NCBI RefSeq assembly: GCF_002157225.2
Contig: NZ_CP020038.1
Location: 6,096,991 to 6,160,990 of the forward strand
DNA: 64,000 bases
Direction of reading: 5' to 3'
From: Agarilytica rhodophyticola
Lineage (GTDB): Bacteria > Pseudomonadota > Gammaproteobacteria > Pseudomonadales > Cellvibrionaceae
The notes under the pieces were generated by a model. That model was given only the letters and a program-made list of their open reading frames with translations. It did not search any database and had not been told where the DNA came from. Made by a program: the position numbers and the translations under genes. This document shows, one piece after another, positions 17,475 through 27,398 of this stretch; the first letter of the stretch is position 1, and each line of letters starts with the position of its first letter.

Positions 17475-17900
17475 ATGAATACATCAAAGCCTTGTTCACT
17501 AACTGAAGAAGAAATAATTAATGCCCCTGAATCCGAGTACATGAATAAAGAACAGCTTGGATTCTTTCGGCAAAAATTGTTGGATTTACACAAGTCAACA
17601 TGTGTACGGATTCAGGAAGCAAAAGATCAAATGGTTAGCCCAATGGATTTTAGCGATCCAAGCGATCGTGCGTCCTGTGAGGAACAATCCAATATCGCAC
17701 TTCGTATTGTCGAGCGAGAACAAAAACTTTTGCCCAAAATTCAGCAATCCCTCGAGCGTATTCGTTTAGGTGAATATGGATACTGCCTGGAATCTGGAGA
17801 ACCGATAGGCATTCCGCGCTTATTAGCAAGGCCTACTGCCGAATACTGTGCAGAAGTAAAAACACTAAAAGAAATAAAAGAGAATCACTACAACGGTTAG
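17475..17900 (+). CDS. dksA2: DksA paralogue lacking two zinc-finger cysteines (DksA2 type)
   Basis: DksA binds RNA polymerase in the secondary channel and works with ppGpp. The 141-residue protein keeps the coiled-coil tip DPSDRAS (Asp61, Asp64, Ala66) needed for activity. The C4 zinc finger is reduced: the first CxxC is C104-LES and the second is C125-AEV, leaving two of four Cys. This matches the zinc-independent DksA2 paralogues known from Pseudomonas. It starts 2 bp after folE2 in the Zur operon, so it should substitute for DksA under zinc limitation. Confidence 0.92.
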   Translation: MNTSKPCSLTEEEIINAPESEYMNKEQLGFFRQKLLDLHKSTCVRIQEAKDQMVSPMDFSDPSDRASCEEQSNIALRIVEREQKLLPKIQQSLERIRLGEYGYCLESGEPIGIPRLLARPTAEYCAEVKTLKEIKENHYNG

Positions 17901-18002
17901 TCTTATCAATTGTAAAAATGTATTTATATCTAAGATTAGTGTAAGTGCACACAGTAAACTGCAGTGATGTATAAAAACAAAAGAAATAAAAGTTAAAAAA
18001 TT

Positions 18003-20009
18003 ATGTTGCAAAACACACAAGAAATAACAATCACATTACCTGACGGCTCACAACGAGAATTCCCCGCTGGCGTTTCAGTCATGGACATTGCTTTGAGTAT
18101 TGGCCCTGGCCTGGCTAAAAGCACTATCGCAGGAGAAGTAAACAACAAACTCGTCGATGCTTGTGACCTAATCTATGAGAATGCCAATATACGCATCATC
18201 ACTTCGCGTGATACAGAAGGAGTAGAAATCATTCGGCACTCCTGTGCCCATCTTGTTGGGCACGCAGTGAAGCAGCTTTATCCTACTGCGAAGATGGTGA
18301 TAGGACCTGTAATAGAAAATGGCTTCTACTATGATATCGCTTATGAAAGGCCATTTACCGCCGAGGATTTAACAGCAATCGAAGAGCGAATGAAACAACT
18401 GATTGCTAAGCATTATGACGTTATCAAACAAGTTACACCGCGCACTAAAGTAATCGAAACATTCGAGTCACGACAAGAAAATTACAAGCTGCAACTTGTC
18501 AATGATATGCCTGATGAAGAGCAAATGGCCTTATACTTTCACGAAGAATATATAGATATGTGCCGCGGCCCTCACGTGCCGAATACACGCTTCTTAGAAC
18601 ACATGAAGCTTACTAAAATTTCCGGCGCCTATTGGCGTGGGGATTCTAAGAACGAACAGCTGCAACGAATTTATGGAACCGCATGGGCGAACAAAAAAGA
18701 TTTACGCTCACACTTAAACATGCTCGAAGAAGCAGAAAAACGTGACCACCGGCGGTTAGGCAAAGAGTTAAACCTTTTCCACTTTAATGAGGAGGCAACA
18801 GGTGCTGTTTTTTGGCACCCAAAAGGCTGGACACTGTTTCAACAACTAATCGAATACATGCGCCGCCGCCAACGGCAAGCAGGTTATACCGAAGTTAATA
18901 CGCCTGATATGATGGATAGAAATTTATGGGAAAAATCTGGTCACTGGCAAAATTATCACGATCATATGTACACAACGGATACCCCCGACGAAAAAACATT
19001 GGCACTTAAACCAATGAATTGTCCTGGTAGTGTATTGATGTACAACCACGGTTTAAAAAGCTACCGCGATTTGCCCATTCGTATGGCGGAGTTTGGGAAA
19101 GTCCATCGCTATGAACTTTCTGGATCACTCCATGGATTACTCCGAGTGCGCCACTTTACTCAAGATGATGCTCATATTTATTGTACAAGAGATCAAATGT
19201 TGGATGAATGTACGAAGATCATTCGTTTGGTTCTGGACATATACAAGCAACTTGGTTTCGGCGATGTGAGTATTAAACTATCCACTCGCCCCGAAAATCG
19301 TATGGGTGACGATAAAACCTGGGATATATTAGAAGCAGCTCTGGTTGACTCGCTACAAGCGCTAAAATTGGACTATAAATTAAACCAAGGAGAAGGCGCG
19401 TTCTACGGACCAAAACTGGAATTTGTCTTAAGAGATGCGATTGGCCGCGACTGGCAGTGCGGCACCTTGCAAGTTGATATGAATTTGCCCTCTAGATTCG
19501 AACTTGAATATGTAGACGAGAAAGGTGAGCGCCAAACACCCGTCATGCTACACCGAGCTTTATTCGGTTCACTCGAGCGCTTCACTGGCATATTAATTGA
19601 GCATTTCACTGGCAAGTTACCTGCATGGCTAAGTCCGGTGCAGGTTAGCGTGTTAACCATTTCAGAAACATTCAATGATTATGCCACCGGTTTGGTAAAT
19701 GTCTTTGAAGCTAGCGGAATAAGAGTAGAATCCGACAATAGCAAAGAAAAAATTGGTTATAAAATCCGCCAGCAAACCCTACAAAAAACACCATTTATGG
19801 TAATTGTTGGTGCCAATGAAGTTGAAACTAATCGGGTGAATTTACGTTTACTTGATGGAAAACAGATGAGTTTTGACGATATTGAAAGCGCAGTAGATTA
19901 TTTAAGGCAAGCCTGCAAACCGCCTGATGTTATTGATCAGAAGCAATCGATTGAAGCGTTAATACAGGCTTTAAAAACAAAGCATACCAATAGCAGTGAG
20001 CAAAAATGA
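18003..20009 (+). CDS. thrS: Threonyl-tRNA synthetase, Zur-operon paralogue
   Basis: The 668-residue class II synthetase charges tRNA-Thr. It shows the TGS domain (about 1-62), the editing domain with [11 protein letters not shown] and CRGPHVPNT, and the catalytic core with the zinc ligands MNCPGS (Cys), DDAHIYC (His) and MLHRALFGS (His). The anticodon-binding domain follows. All zinc ligands are kept. It is not followed by infC-rpmI-rplT, the usual neighbours of housekeeping thrS, so it is probably a second copy. Zinc-regulated thrS paralogues are known in COG0523-type zinc operons. A 102-bp gap separates it from dksA2. Confidence 0.93.
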   Translation: MLQNTQEITITLPDGSQREFPAGVSVMDIALSIGPGLAKSTIAGEVNNKLVDACDLIYENANIRIITSRDTEGVEIIRHSCAHLVGHAVKQLYPTAKMVIGPVIENGFYYDIAYERPFTAEDLTAIEERMKQLIAKHYDVIKQVTPRTKVIETFESRQENYKLQLVNDMPDEEQMALYFHEEYIDMCRGPHVPNTRFLEHMKLTKISGAYWRGDSKNEQLQRIYGTAWANKKDLRSHLNMLEEAEKRDHRRLGKELNLFHFNEEATGAVFWHPKGWTLFQQLIEYMRRRQRQAGYTEVNTPDMMDRNLWEKSGHWQNYHDHMYTTDTPDEKTLALKPMNCPGSVLMYNHGLKSYRDLPIRMAEFGKVHRYELSGSLHGLLRVRHFTQDDAHIYCTRDQMLDECTKIIRLVLDIYKQLGFGDVSIKLSTRPENRMGDDKTWDILEAALVDSLQALKLDYKLNQGEGAFYGPKLEFVLRDAIGRDWQCGTLQVDMNLPSRFELEYVDEKGERQTPVMLHRALFGSLERFTGILIEHFTGKLPAWLSPVQVSVLTISETFNDYATGLVNVFEASGIRVESDNSKEKIGYKIRQQTLQKTPFMVIVGANEVETNRVNLRLLDGKQMSFDDIESAVDYLRQACKPPDVIDQKQSIEALIQALKTKHTNSSEQK

Positions 20010-20224
20010 ATAACTCTTCCATTATCCCTGAAACCTACGAACAGTGGCGGCATTGTATTATTGTCGAATGTGGCCTAGAGCTGACACCCAAGTATATCTC
20101 AGAGCGGATATCAGCCCTGCAAGACGACCGCGACTACTACACCCAACAATTTGTGAAGCTTTATGGCAGACAGTATCTTCAGCAAGTACTCGCTTGGTTT
20201 ATGCAGGCACAAAAAAATGTGTAA
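20006..20224 (+). CDS. 72-residue protein coupled to thrS
   Basis: The start ATG overlaps the thrS stop (ATGA), implying translational coupling. The soluble 72-residue product has a two-helix look: [29 protein letters not shown] then [20 protein letters not shown] do not recognise a family. The compact helix pattern with conserved-looking Cys and Trp residues argues that it is a genuine small protein. By position it belongs to the zinc-response transcript. Confidence 0.72.
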   Translation: MNNSSIIPETYEQWRHCIIVECGLELTPKYISERISALQDDRDYYTQQFVKLYGRQYLQQVLAWFMQAQKNV

Positions 20225-20305
20225 TACTACGCCCCAATAAATGTGATTCTGAAGTGCTACGTACTGTGGCACTTACTATTTGCTCTTCCAGTACATAGGT
20301 TTTAT

Positions 20306-21208
20306 ATGATTGATTCGATAAAACATGTTGCAATTACAGGCGGGACACACGGCAACGAATTAACCGGCGTATATCTTATTAAACACTGGCTCTCGAGCCC
20401 GAATGAAGTTAAGCGTGATAGCTTTTCGACGGAGTTGCACTTCGCAAACCCGGCGGCTAATAAAGAAGTAAGACGCTATATCGACCAAGATTTAAATCGA
20501 CAATTCAATCTTCAGGATCTTAAAAACCCAGAGCTAAAGGGTTGTGAACAGCAACGCGCAAAGTCACTCAACGAAATTCTAGGCCCCAAAGAAGACCCTC
20601 GAGTAGATTTCATTATCGATATGCATACCACCACTGCCAATATGGGTATGTCAATTATCTTCAATGCAAACGACCCGCTTATCATAGGAATGGCATTTTA
20701 CATAAAGCAAAAGATGCCTCATGCCAACTTGTTTTATGAACCCAGTGATCGTTTACAAGATAATTTTTTAACATCGATGGGACGTCTAAGTGGCCTGCTA
20801 ATTGAAGTGGGACCAATCGCCCAAGGTTTGCTGAACCACGAGATATATTCTGAAACACATACCGCGGTAATGCATGCATTGGACTATATAGAAAAAACGA
20901 ATTCAGGACAGACAATAGCTTTACCAAAGCAGATGGCTGGTTATCAATTTATTGAAAAAATCCCCTTACCGGAAAATACAGAGGGCGATATCACTGCCAT
21001 GGTTCATCCTAATTTACAAAATAAGGATTACCATGCAATCAAGCCTGGAGACCCGTTATTTATCACCTTGTCAGGAGAAACCATCCCTTATGAAGGTGAC
21101 ACAACGGTTTACGGGGCTTTTATTAATGAAGCCGCTTACTACGATCAGAATATCGGCCTGAGCTTTATGGAGAAAGTTGACATTATTCTTGCTGACAACG
21201 ATCAATAA
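20306..21208 (+). CDS. Aspartoacylase family zinc carboxypeptidase-like enzyme
   Basis: The 300-residue enzyme belongs to the AspA/AstE family, which cleaves N-acetyl-aspartate or related amides. Visible active-site motifs are GGTHGNELTG (zinc His and Glu), QDLNRQF (substrate Arg), IIDMHTTTANMG (zinc His) and LIEVGPIAQG (catalytic Glu). The ATG at 20306 fits the family start (MIDSIKHVAITGG) better than 20243. It lies 81 bp after the 72-residue gene and is the last gene of the run; whether Zur controls it is unclear, since it is itself a zinc enzyme. Confidence 0.88.
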   Translation: MIDSIKHVAITGGTHGNELTGVYLIKHWLSSPNEVKRDSFSTELHFANPAANKEVRRYIDQDLNRQFNLQDLKNPELKGCEQQRAKSLNEILGPKEDPRVDFIIDMHTTTANMGMSIIFNANDPLIIGMAFYIKQKMPHANLFYEPSDRLQDNFLTSMGRLSGLLIEVGPIAQGLLNHEIYSETHTAVMHALDYIEKTNSGQTIALPKQMAGYQFIEKIPLPENTEGDITAMVHPNLQNKDYHAIKPGDPLFITLSGETIPYEGDTTVYGAFINEAAYYDQNIGLSFMEKVDIILADNDQ

Positions 21209-21350
21209 TAAAGCCAGATTGTTTATATAAACGTATCTATACGCGTACCCAAAATATAGACTTCATCCAAGCTACAGTGGTGTCGATAAGACAACTCCGA
21301 TGTGGGTGTTTACTAGCCAATATCAATATCAATTATAGGTTTTTACAATA

Positions 21351-23048
21351 ATGACACTTCCATCTAAATCTTCCGCCAAATCTTATGTCACTACTTTCGA
21401 TGATTTTGTGCAGCTGGCGGATTACTCTCTGATGGATAGCCTAAACCCCGACCCTGATGCTAAGAACGATGGCGATGAACACCGCGCACGCCAAGTGTTT
21501 TCCGGTCATTTCGTACCAGTAACACCAACGCCACTTACAAAACCAGAATATTTAACTCATAGCAGTAGCTTTTTTAATGAACTTGGTTTTAGCGATGAAC
21601 TAGCGCTAAATGATGAATTTCGCCGGATATTTTCTGGCGATATTTCAGCTGCACGCGCTCCTATGCGCCAGGTTGGCTGGGCAACCGGCTATGCGCTATC
21701 AATCTACGGTACAGAATACACACAACAATGTCCTTTTGGCACAGGCAATGGCTACGGCGATGGCCGGGCAATATCTATATTTGAAGCCGTAATTAATGGT
21801 CAGCGCTGGGAAATGCAGTTGAAAGGTGGCGGCCCCACTCCTTATTGTCGCGGTGCCGATGGGCGCGCAGTGCTGCGCTCGAGTGTGCGGGAGTTTCTAG
21901 CTCAAGAGTATATGCATGCCTTAGGCGTTCCCACATCGCGCTCTTTAATATTGTATGTTTCAAAATCTGAGACCGTTACTCGACCTTGGTATTCTCATGA
22001 TTCCAGCTCTACTGACCCGGATATATTGGTGGATAATCCAGTGGCAATTTCTACCCGCGTAGCTCCCTCTTTTTTACGCGTTGGCCAGCTAGAATTATTT
22101 GCTCGTCGCACTCGCAGTAATGCTCATGCAAAAGCCAAGGAAGAGTTACGCATGATAGCGGCGCATTTAATTGAAAGAGAATACCTTAATGACATTAATC
22201 AAAAACTTTCTTTCACAGATCAATTAATTGAATTAGCAAAATTATTTTGTCAGCGCCTTACTGCATTGGTAGCCAGTTGGCTTCGTGTCGGCTACTGCCA
22301 AGGCAATTTCAACAGTGACAACTGTGCCGCTGGGGGCTTCACACTTGACTACGGCCCATTCGGTTTTTGTGAAATCTTTGATGTTGAGTTTCAACCGTGG
22401 ACTGGCGGAGGTAAACACTTTTCATTTTTCAACCAACCGGCCGCAGCAGAAGCAAATTTTCATATGTTTTGGACAGCGCTACGACCGCTTCTTGCCGAGA
22501 ATGCTGAAGCTTTAGAGCAATTTGATGAAGTACGCCGCGGCTTCGCAGAAGAAATGAAAAACCAGATTCAAAATATGTGGGCAGCCAAACTTGGCTTGGA
22601 TAAATATAACGAAAAACTAACGACGAAATTACTAGAGCTAATGAGCCGTGCTGAAGTGGATTACACCATGTTCTTCCGCGAGCTATCCCATATACCCGAC
22701 GATATCTCAAAGCTAAAAAAGAGCTTCTACGTTAACACTTCACAACAACTCGACGAGCAATGGCAAGCGTGGCTAAAAAGTTGGCGCGACCTCATCGATG
22801 GCGATTTAGCTGAAGTCGCTACAAAAATGAAACGAACAAACCCTAAATATACATGGCGTGAGTGGCTAGTGGTGCCCGCCTACCAGCAAGCCATGCGAGG
22901 TGATTACACACTGGTCAGAGAGCTGCAAGAAGTACTTAGCCATCCTTACGATGAGCAATCCCTAGAAATAGAAAACAAATACTACCGCTTAAAACCTAAA
23001 GAGTATTTTTATGCTGGTGGCGTATCGCACTATAGTTGCTCCTCTTAA
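21351..23048 (+). CDS. selO: SelO family protein adenylyltransferase (YdiU/UPF0061)
   Basis: SelO is a pseudokinase that transfers AMP to Ser, Thr and Tyr of proteins and responds to redox stress. The 565-residue protein has [49 protein letters not shown] and the metal/catalytic [21 protein letters not shown] segment. It ends in YSCSS, matching the C-terminal Cys that is selenocysteine in animals; here the codon is TGC. It stands alone, about 140 bp after the aspartoacylase. Confidence 0.94.
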   Translation: MTLPSKSSAKSYVTTFDDFVQLADYSLMDSLNPDPDAKNDGDEHRARQVFSGHFVPVTPTPLTKPEYLTHSSSFFNELGFSDELALNDEFRRIFSGDISAARAPMRQVGWATGYALSIYGTEYTQQCPFGTGNGYGDGRAISIFEAVINGQRWEMQLKGGGPTPYCRGADGRAVLRSSVREFLAQEYMHALGVPTSRSLILYVSKSETVTRPWYSHDSSSTDPDILVDNPVAISTRVAPSFLRVGQLELFARRTRSNAHAKAKEELRMIAAHLIEREYLNDINQKLSFTDQLIELAKLFCQRLTALVASWLRVGYCQGNFNSDNCAAGGFTLDYGPFGFCEIFDVEFQPWTGGGKHFSFFNQPAAAEANFHMFWTALRPLLAENAEALEQFDEVRRGFAEEMKNQIQNMWAAKLGLDKYNEKLTTKLLELMSRAEVDYTMFFRELSHIPDDISKLKKSFYVNTSQQLDEQWQAWLKSWRDLIDGDLAEVATKMKRTNPKYTWREWLVVPAYQQAMRGDYTLVRELQEVLSHPYDEQSLEIENKYYRLKPKEYFYAGGVSHYSCSS

Positions 23049-23293
23049 GGACATTGCGTTGGCCACCTAAGTAGTTAGGTAGTCACGACTAACGTTTATT
23101 TGACTATTTACTTACGTTTATCTAGTTTTTTGGGCTTTGAGTTATTGCCTAGCTTTTCATATGTGATGGTTAACCCCTTTCCAACTTAACGCTGTTTTGT
23201 CATTTTTTTAATCTTTACTCCTCAGCAATACTGCTATCATCCATGGCATTTAATCGATGCTTTAATACCAATTAATAATGTCAGGTGCCAAGT

Positions 23294-24001
23294 ATGGAAT
23301 TTATCCAAGGACAGCGTACAGAGCTTAAATATCATGAAATGACGCCCCTTGATAAGGCGATTAACGAATATCAACGCAAAGCTGATGAGTACTTTAAAAA
23401 ACAACTGGAAATAGACAAACTGCCGCCGGACATACGAAATAAGCGACAAAAAGAACTAGATAGCGCTAAACGATTTTTGGAGCATCAAAGAATGAATGCT
23501 GAAAGCTATGCACAGATACAAGCAGGCTTAGACAAGTACAGAGAAGAAGGCAAGAACGCTACACAGGGGCCTTACTCCGAGGTTCGCAAAAAACAACAAG
23601 CTTTAATTAAAGAAGCACATCACCCGACTAGTGTTTTAGCTAAAATGCTTATCGCAGACGGGAGACCTAAGCCAAGTTCACAACATGCTCCACACCATCT
23701 AGCACCAGGAATAGGAAAGACCCCAAACTCCTATACATTGAGAGTCCATTTGCACTTTCACGGTATACGTATAAATGATCCTGACAATGGAGTATGGTTG
23801 CCTATGTATAAAAAATTCACGCCTCACTGGTCAATGCCTGAAGCAAAAGGACACTTGGAGTATCATACTAAAGGCTATGAGCAATGGCTGGCAAGAATGA
23901 TAATGATACGAACAAGTGAGCATTTAATTAGAATGCAGCTTCGCATGGTTGCTGACTTACTAACACGAAATGCGTTACCAGACGAAGCGAGAAGGAAATA
24001 A
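23294..24001 (+). CDS. AHH-family HNH/EndoVII nuclease toxin
   Basis: The 235-residue protein has an N-terminal charged helical region (about 15-110) and a C-terminal AHH nuclease domain. The characteristic phrases are VLAKMLIADGRPKPSSQ, HAPHHLAPG, LHFHGIRINDPDNGVWLP and GHLEYHTKGYEQWL. AHH domains are metal-dependent DNases found as polymorphic-toxin warheads. There is no PAAR, Rhs or signal sequence, so delivery is unexplained. The ATG at 23294 sits eight bases after CAGG; a GTG at 23285 is an alternative. The next gene, 3 bp on, looks like its immunity protein. Confidence 0.82.
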   Translation: MEFIQGQRTELKYHEMTPLDKAINEYQRKADEYFKKQLEIDKLPPDIRNKRQKELDSAKRFLEHQRMNAESYAQIQAGLDKYREEGKNATQGPYSEVRKKQQALIKEAHHPTSVLAKMLIADGRPKPSSQHAPHHLAPGIGKTPNSYTLRVHLHFHGIRINDPDNGVWLPMYKKFTPHWSMPEAKGHLEYHTKGYEQWLARMIMIRTSEHLIRMQLRMVADLLTRNALPDEARRK

Positions 24002-24004
24002 GCC

Positions 24005-24562
24005 ATGACTCTATATACTGTTAAGCAAAATGACTTCAAATATAAAGCGTTAGACTTGAGAGTTCATGATTTTATAGATAGCTTCCCTGATGAGTTTAAC
24101 TATGTACAGAGAATAAATTTTAGTGCTGAAAACATTGCTATGGCGGATTTTTGGCCACCGATGAGAACAGGCTTTTTAGCGTTAGAAGGTGAAAAGAATC
24201 TAATTCCCGATATAACCACTTGGCTGAATGCAACATTGCTGTTCTCACCTAAAGCCTTTCGTTTACTAGGTGAAGCCTTGTCACCTTTTGGTGAATTTTT
24301 ACCTATCTTAATTGAAAACGGTGATAGCTGGGATGAGTATCAAATATTTAATTGCTTAACTCTCGCTGATGTGATTGAAGAAAAATCTAGTGATACAGAG
24401 AAAGTATTTAATCTTGATAGCGTAGGAAATAAGTTAATTTTCAAAACTAAATTTGATAATTGTTTAGACTTATTTTGCCAAGAACGCTTAAAAACTGTTG
24501 TTGAGTCTTTTGACTTAAGCGGTATCATTTTTGACTCCCACCTAGGAACTTTTGCGGAATAA
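24005..24562 (+). CDS. Imm11/DUF1629-type immunity protein
   Basis: The 185-residue acidic, soluble protein begins 3 bp after the AHH toxin gene. It has features of the Imm11 (DUF1629) family: LLFSPKAFRLLGEALSPFGEFLPILIENG, then YQIFNCLTLADVIEEKSS and the terminal FDSHLG. Imm11 proteins neutralise nuclease toxins of the AHH and related classes. Tight pairing and size support an immunity role; binding is inferred. Confidence 0.75.
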   Translation: MTLYTVKQNDFKYKALDLRVHDFIDSFPDEFNYVQRINFSAENIAMADFWPPMRTGFLALEGEKNLIPDITTWLNATLLFSPKAFRLLGEALSPFGEFLPILIENGDSWDEYQIFNCLTLADVIEEKSSDTEKVFNLDSVGNKLIFKTKFDNCLDLFCQERLKTVVESFDLSGIIFDSHLGTFAE

Positions 24563-24681
24563 CTGCGGCCTCATACACAAGAGGCCATTCAATCGATAAA
24601 GACAGTTATAACGACACTAACAATAAAAATAATAGTTTTTATTTCAAACCCGATACATACAAAATCTCAGCTTAACATGAC

Positions 24682-26046
24682 CTAGGATGCATAGCGTTTT
24701 TCTAACGCTTTAAAGACTGCTCGCAAGCCCATGGCTTCTCCACCTTTTGGTCGACCAGGCCTGACGCGATCATTCCACGCACCCACGTCAAAGTGTACCC
24801 ATGGACTGTGTTCAACAAACTTTTGCAAATATAACGCAGCAGTAATTGACCCCCCCATTGGCGTGGGTGACGAGTTCACTAAATCTGAAATAGAGCCCTT
24901 CATATATGAGGCATAGGGCTGGTGCAAGGGTAATCGCCAAACGTTGTCTTCTTCGCTCTCTCCAGCGGTCATCAATTCTGCCGCGAAGGCATCATCGGTA
25001 CTGTAGAAACCGGGTAATTCTAAACCGAGAGCCACCCGTGCAGCGCCGGTTAAGGTAGCAAAGTCAACAATTAAATCCGGTTGACCGTCATCTGCTAGAG
25101 CCAGTGCATCACACAAGACTAACCGTCCTTCGGCATCCGTGTTATCAATTTCAACGGTTAAACCTTTACGTGTGGTAACAATATCGCCTGGTCGGAAAGC
25201 GTTACCAGAAACGGCATTTTCAACCGCAGGTATAAGAACGCGTAAACGAACTGGCAGTGACTTCGCCATAATCATAGCGGCCAACCCTAGCACATGGGCA
25301 GCCCCTCCCATATCTTTTTTCATCAGACGCATGCCTGCGGGGGGCTTTAAGTCCAATCCACCGCTATCAAAACACACCCCTTTACCGACCAAGCATAGTT
25401 TGGGTGCTGACTCCTCACCCCAATTAAGCTCCAATAAACGCGGAGCGTGCTCCGAAGCACGCCCAACCATATGGATGGTTGGAAAGTTTTCCTTAAGTAA
25501 TTCATCACCTACAATTTCTGAAAATTGCGCCCCATATTCACGCCCTAGTGTTTGCATAGTCAGGGATAAATGCTCTGGCATCATATCGCCAGCGGGTGTA
25601 TTTACCAGATCTCGCGTTAACACAACCCCCTTAGCGAGGGCAGTTACATTGTTAACCACAGTTTCGTCATTAACACACAAAGTGGCGTGCTTTACCCCAT
25701 CCTTATATTCTGTAAACTGATACTGACCCAGTATCCAACCTAGCGCCGCTGCCGCTAGCTGCTCAGAACTTCCTTCGAGATAATAGGATGCTTCAGGTAA
25801 CGCCTTTGCCAAATCCGACAACTGCCATACAGAGTGATCATCGGTGACAACTACGACGACCTGATCCAAATGTCCGTCCTGCTTGGGAATAAGGCAATAG
25901 CCCTTACCTTCAAAACCAGAATGTACCAGCCAATTGCGAATAAATACTGACTGCTCCGCTAACCACTGTTCATAGTTATCGTCTTTAATAACTCTAATGG
26001 GGCGGCCTTCACGACCGTAAACTAAGTTAAACATACTGGCATCCAT
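24682..26046 (-). CDS. M17 leucyl aminopeptidase family protein
   Basis: The 454-residue enzyme releases N-terminal amino acids and binds two metal ions. The M17 signatures are present: LVGKGVCFDSGGLDLKPPAGMRLMKKDMGGAAH (Lys and Asp) and the NTDAEGRLVLCDALALAD box. It has the shorter N-terminal domain typical of the PepB-like bacterial branch. A divergent promoter would lie in the AT-rich region upstream. It is transcribed alone. Confidence 0.93.
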   Translation of the reverse strand: MDASMFNLVYGREGRPIRVIKDDNYEQWLAEQSVFIRNWLVHSGFEGKGYCLIPKQDGHLDQVVVVVTDDHSVWQLSDLAKALPEASYYLEGSSEQLAAAALGWILGQYQFTEYKDGVKHATLCVNDETVVNNVTALAKGVVLTRDLVNTPAGDMMPEHLSLTMQTLGREYGAQFSEIVGDELLKENFPTIHMVGRASEHAPRLLELNWGEESAPKLCLVGKGVCFDSGGLDLKPPAGMRLMKKDMGGAAHVLGLAAMIMAKSLPVRLRVLIPAVENAVSGNAFRPGDIVTTRKGLTVEIDNTDAEGRLVLCDALALADDGQPDLIVDFATLTGAARVALGLELPGFYSTDDAFAAELMTAGESEEDNVWRLPLHQPYASYMKGSISDLVNSSPTPMGGSITAALYLQKFVEHSPWVHFDVGAWNDRVRPGRPKGGEAMGLRAVFKALEKRYAS

Positions 26047-26384
26047 AGATATCTGGTATTTATTCTTTTAAGGCGTTTAATTAATTAATTATTTTTTTGA
26101 ATCTCATTGGGAGTAATCTTAATTTGCATACATTAATTTACAAACAGATAATTATATTTATGCAGGATACGCCTATTGAAAAAAATTATGAAGCCTGATT
26201 TACAAAAAAGTGACATAGAAAAACGTGAATCCCTAACTATTAAAAAGCCAAAGTAATCTAGCCTTAACAGGTTTTATTCAAGCAAGCACATTTTGTTTAA
26301 ACTTAACGCAATAATTTTTAACTTTATGTAGAATTAAGCATAAAGTTATGAAATATTTAGCTAGACTTTGCATTTATATGAGTT
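26047..26384. other. 338-bp AT-rich intergenic region
   Basis: It separates the aminopeptidase start from the 3' end of the exonuclease pseudogene. The only frames are short (under 30 codons, such as ATG at about 26189) and show no family resemblance. I see no repeat or strong terminator. Confidence 0.5.
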
Positions 26385-26910
26385 TCAAGCTGTGATAGCC
26401 AGTTTAAACGCCTCTGCGATCATTTTAACATCACTCTGTGTACGATGATGCCTGAATCGGCCTAGTGTGGCTAGTTCGGCTTTGTAATTGTAAAATAGAG
26501 TGATGAAAGCACTACTATTTAGGGTACTATATAGCAAAACATAAAATACTACCTAACAAATCATAAATAGAGGCGATATGGAAATGGCAGGATTGTTTGA
26601 CCACGAAATACAAGGTATCTATCCAATCGGTATCCCATCAATCTTCATCGCTATATAAGCTACCTTCAAAGTCTTCCATAAACCCATTAAGCTGAGACAC
26701 CACTTTATTCACCAGTAGCCCTTCGTGTACCAACTAATTTCGAGTAATGCCACGGAGGCTTTCAGTTGTCGCACATAAATAAGTCCATTTTTGTTCTGGT
26801 TTTATAAGCCAAGAACACAGTTCACCTGATTTTTATACTGCTATTTCGATTGGATAGGAATAAAAATACAGGCCACAGGCCTCTATATCTAGAATCACAA
26901 TATCCTTCAT
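26385..26910 (-). pseudogene. Decayed DEDD-family 3'-5' exonuclease
   Basis: Reading the reverse strand from an ATG at 26910 gives the canonical start of a DEDD exonuclease: MKDIVILDIEACGLYFY then YPIEIAV, with Asp and Glu of the first Exo motif. The frame continues through GELCSWLIKPEQKW, TESLRGITRN and VVSQLNGFMEDFEG to WDTDWIDTLYFV, but is interrupted by stops after EIAV, after TRN, and after YSDED, then by a frameshift. The last motif, HHRTQSDVKMIAEAF, is in another frame and ends at a TGA at 26385. The total length equals about 175 codons plus one base. The gene is clearly dead. Confidence 0.85.
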
Positions 26911-27052
26911 AGGAAAAACATAAACTCTTTTGCCATTTGTGTTGCTGTTTCACCGCAGGATATAGCTTTTTCCTTTTCGATTTTTCAGTCACCTAATTAA
27001 AGTTATGAGGTTTAAAGTCACGAGATATTTTTTATCAAAAATCTGGTGCACT

Positions 27053-27331
27053 TTACGTAATGCCTTTATTTTTTAAAAAAGCGATTAAAGATAAAACCAT
27101 GATACATGCTGCAGAAAACCCAATAATTGTAGTAAGATGATTACTCCAATTTATTTTTATTATTTTCGCGTTAGGATGCCCCATGCTCGACAGTACAGCT
27201 AAAATAAAACATAAATATATAGTATCGAAAAATGTTGCAATAAACACACCGACATAACTTAGTTTAAGTGCTAGTATTATAGAAATAATGAGTAAAACTA
27301 TTGGCATTAATATGATTAAAAATATTAGCAT
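27053..27331 (-). CDS. Small membrane protein
   Basis: The 92-residue product has three hydrophobic helices: LIILMPIVLLIISIILALKL, VFIATFFDTIYLCFILAV and TIIGFSAACIMVLSLIAF, with a short polar loop GHPNAKIIKINWSN. No family is recognised. It sits alone in a region of decayed genes, so it could be a remnant, but the frame is uninterrupted and typical of small inner-membrane proteins. Confidence 0.5.
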   Translation of the reverse strand: MLIFLIILMPIVLLIISIILALKLSYVGVFIATFFDTIYLCFILAVLSSMGHPNAKIIKINWSNHLTTIIGFSAACIMVLSLIAFLKNKGIT

Positions 27332-27398
27332 TGCTATTCACCGACGGACATAAAGACTGGGTTTTGGCCCCGGAAAAATCACATTCTACCCATACACT

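Noticed and set aside
22960-23048. Possible selenocysteine at the SelO C terminus
   Set aside because: The relevant codon is TGC (Cys), and the stop is TAA, so no recoding is required.
25139-25720. 193-codon open frame antisense to the M17 aminopeptidase gene
   Set aside because: It lies wholly within a confident gene on the other strand and has Pro/Thr/Ser-rich shadow composition with no family.
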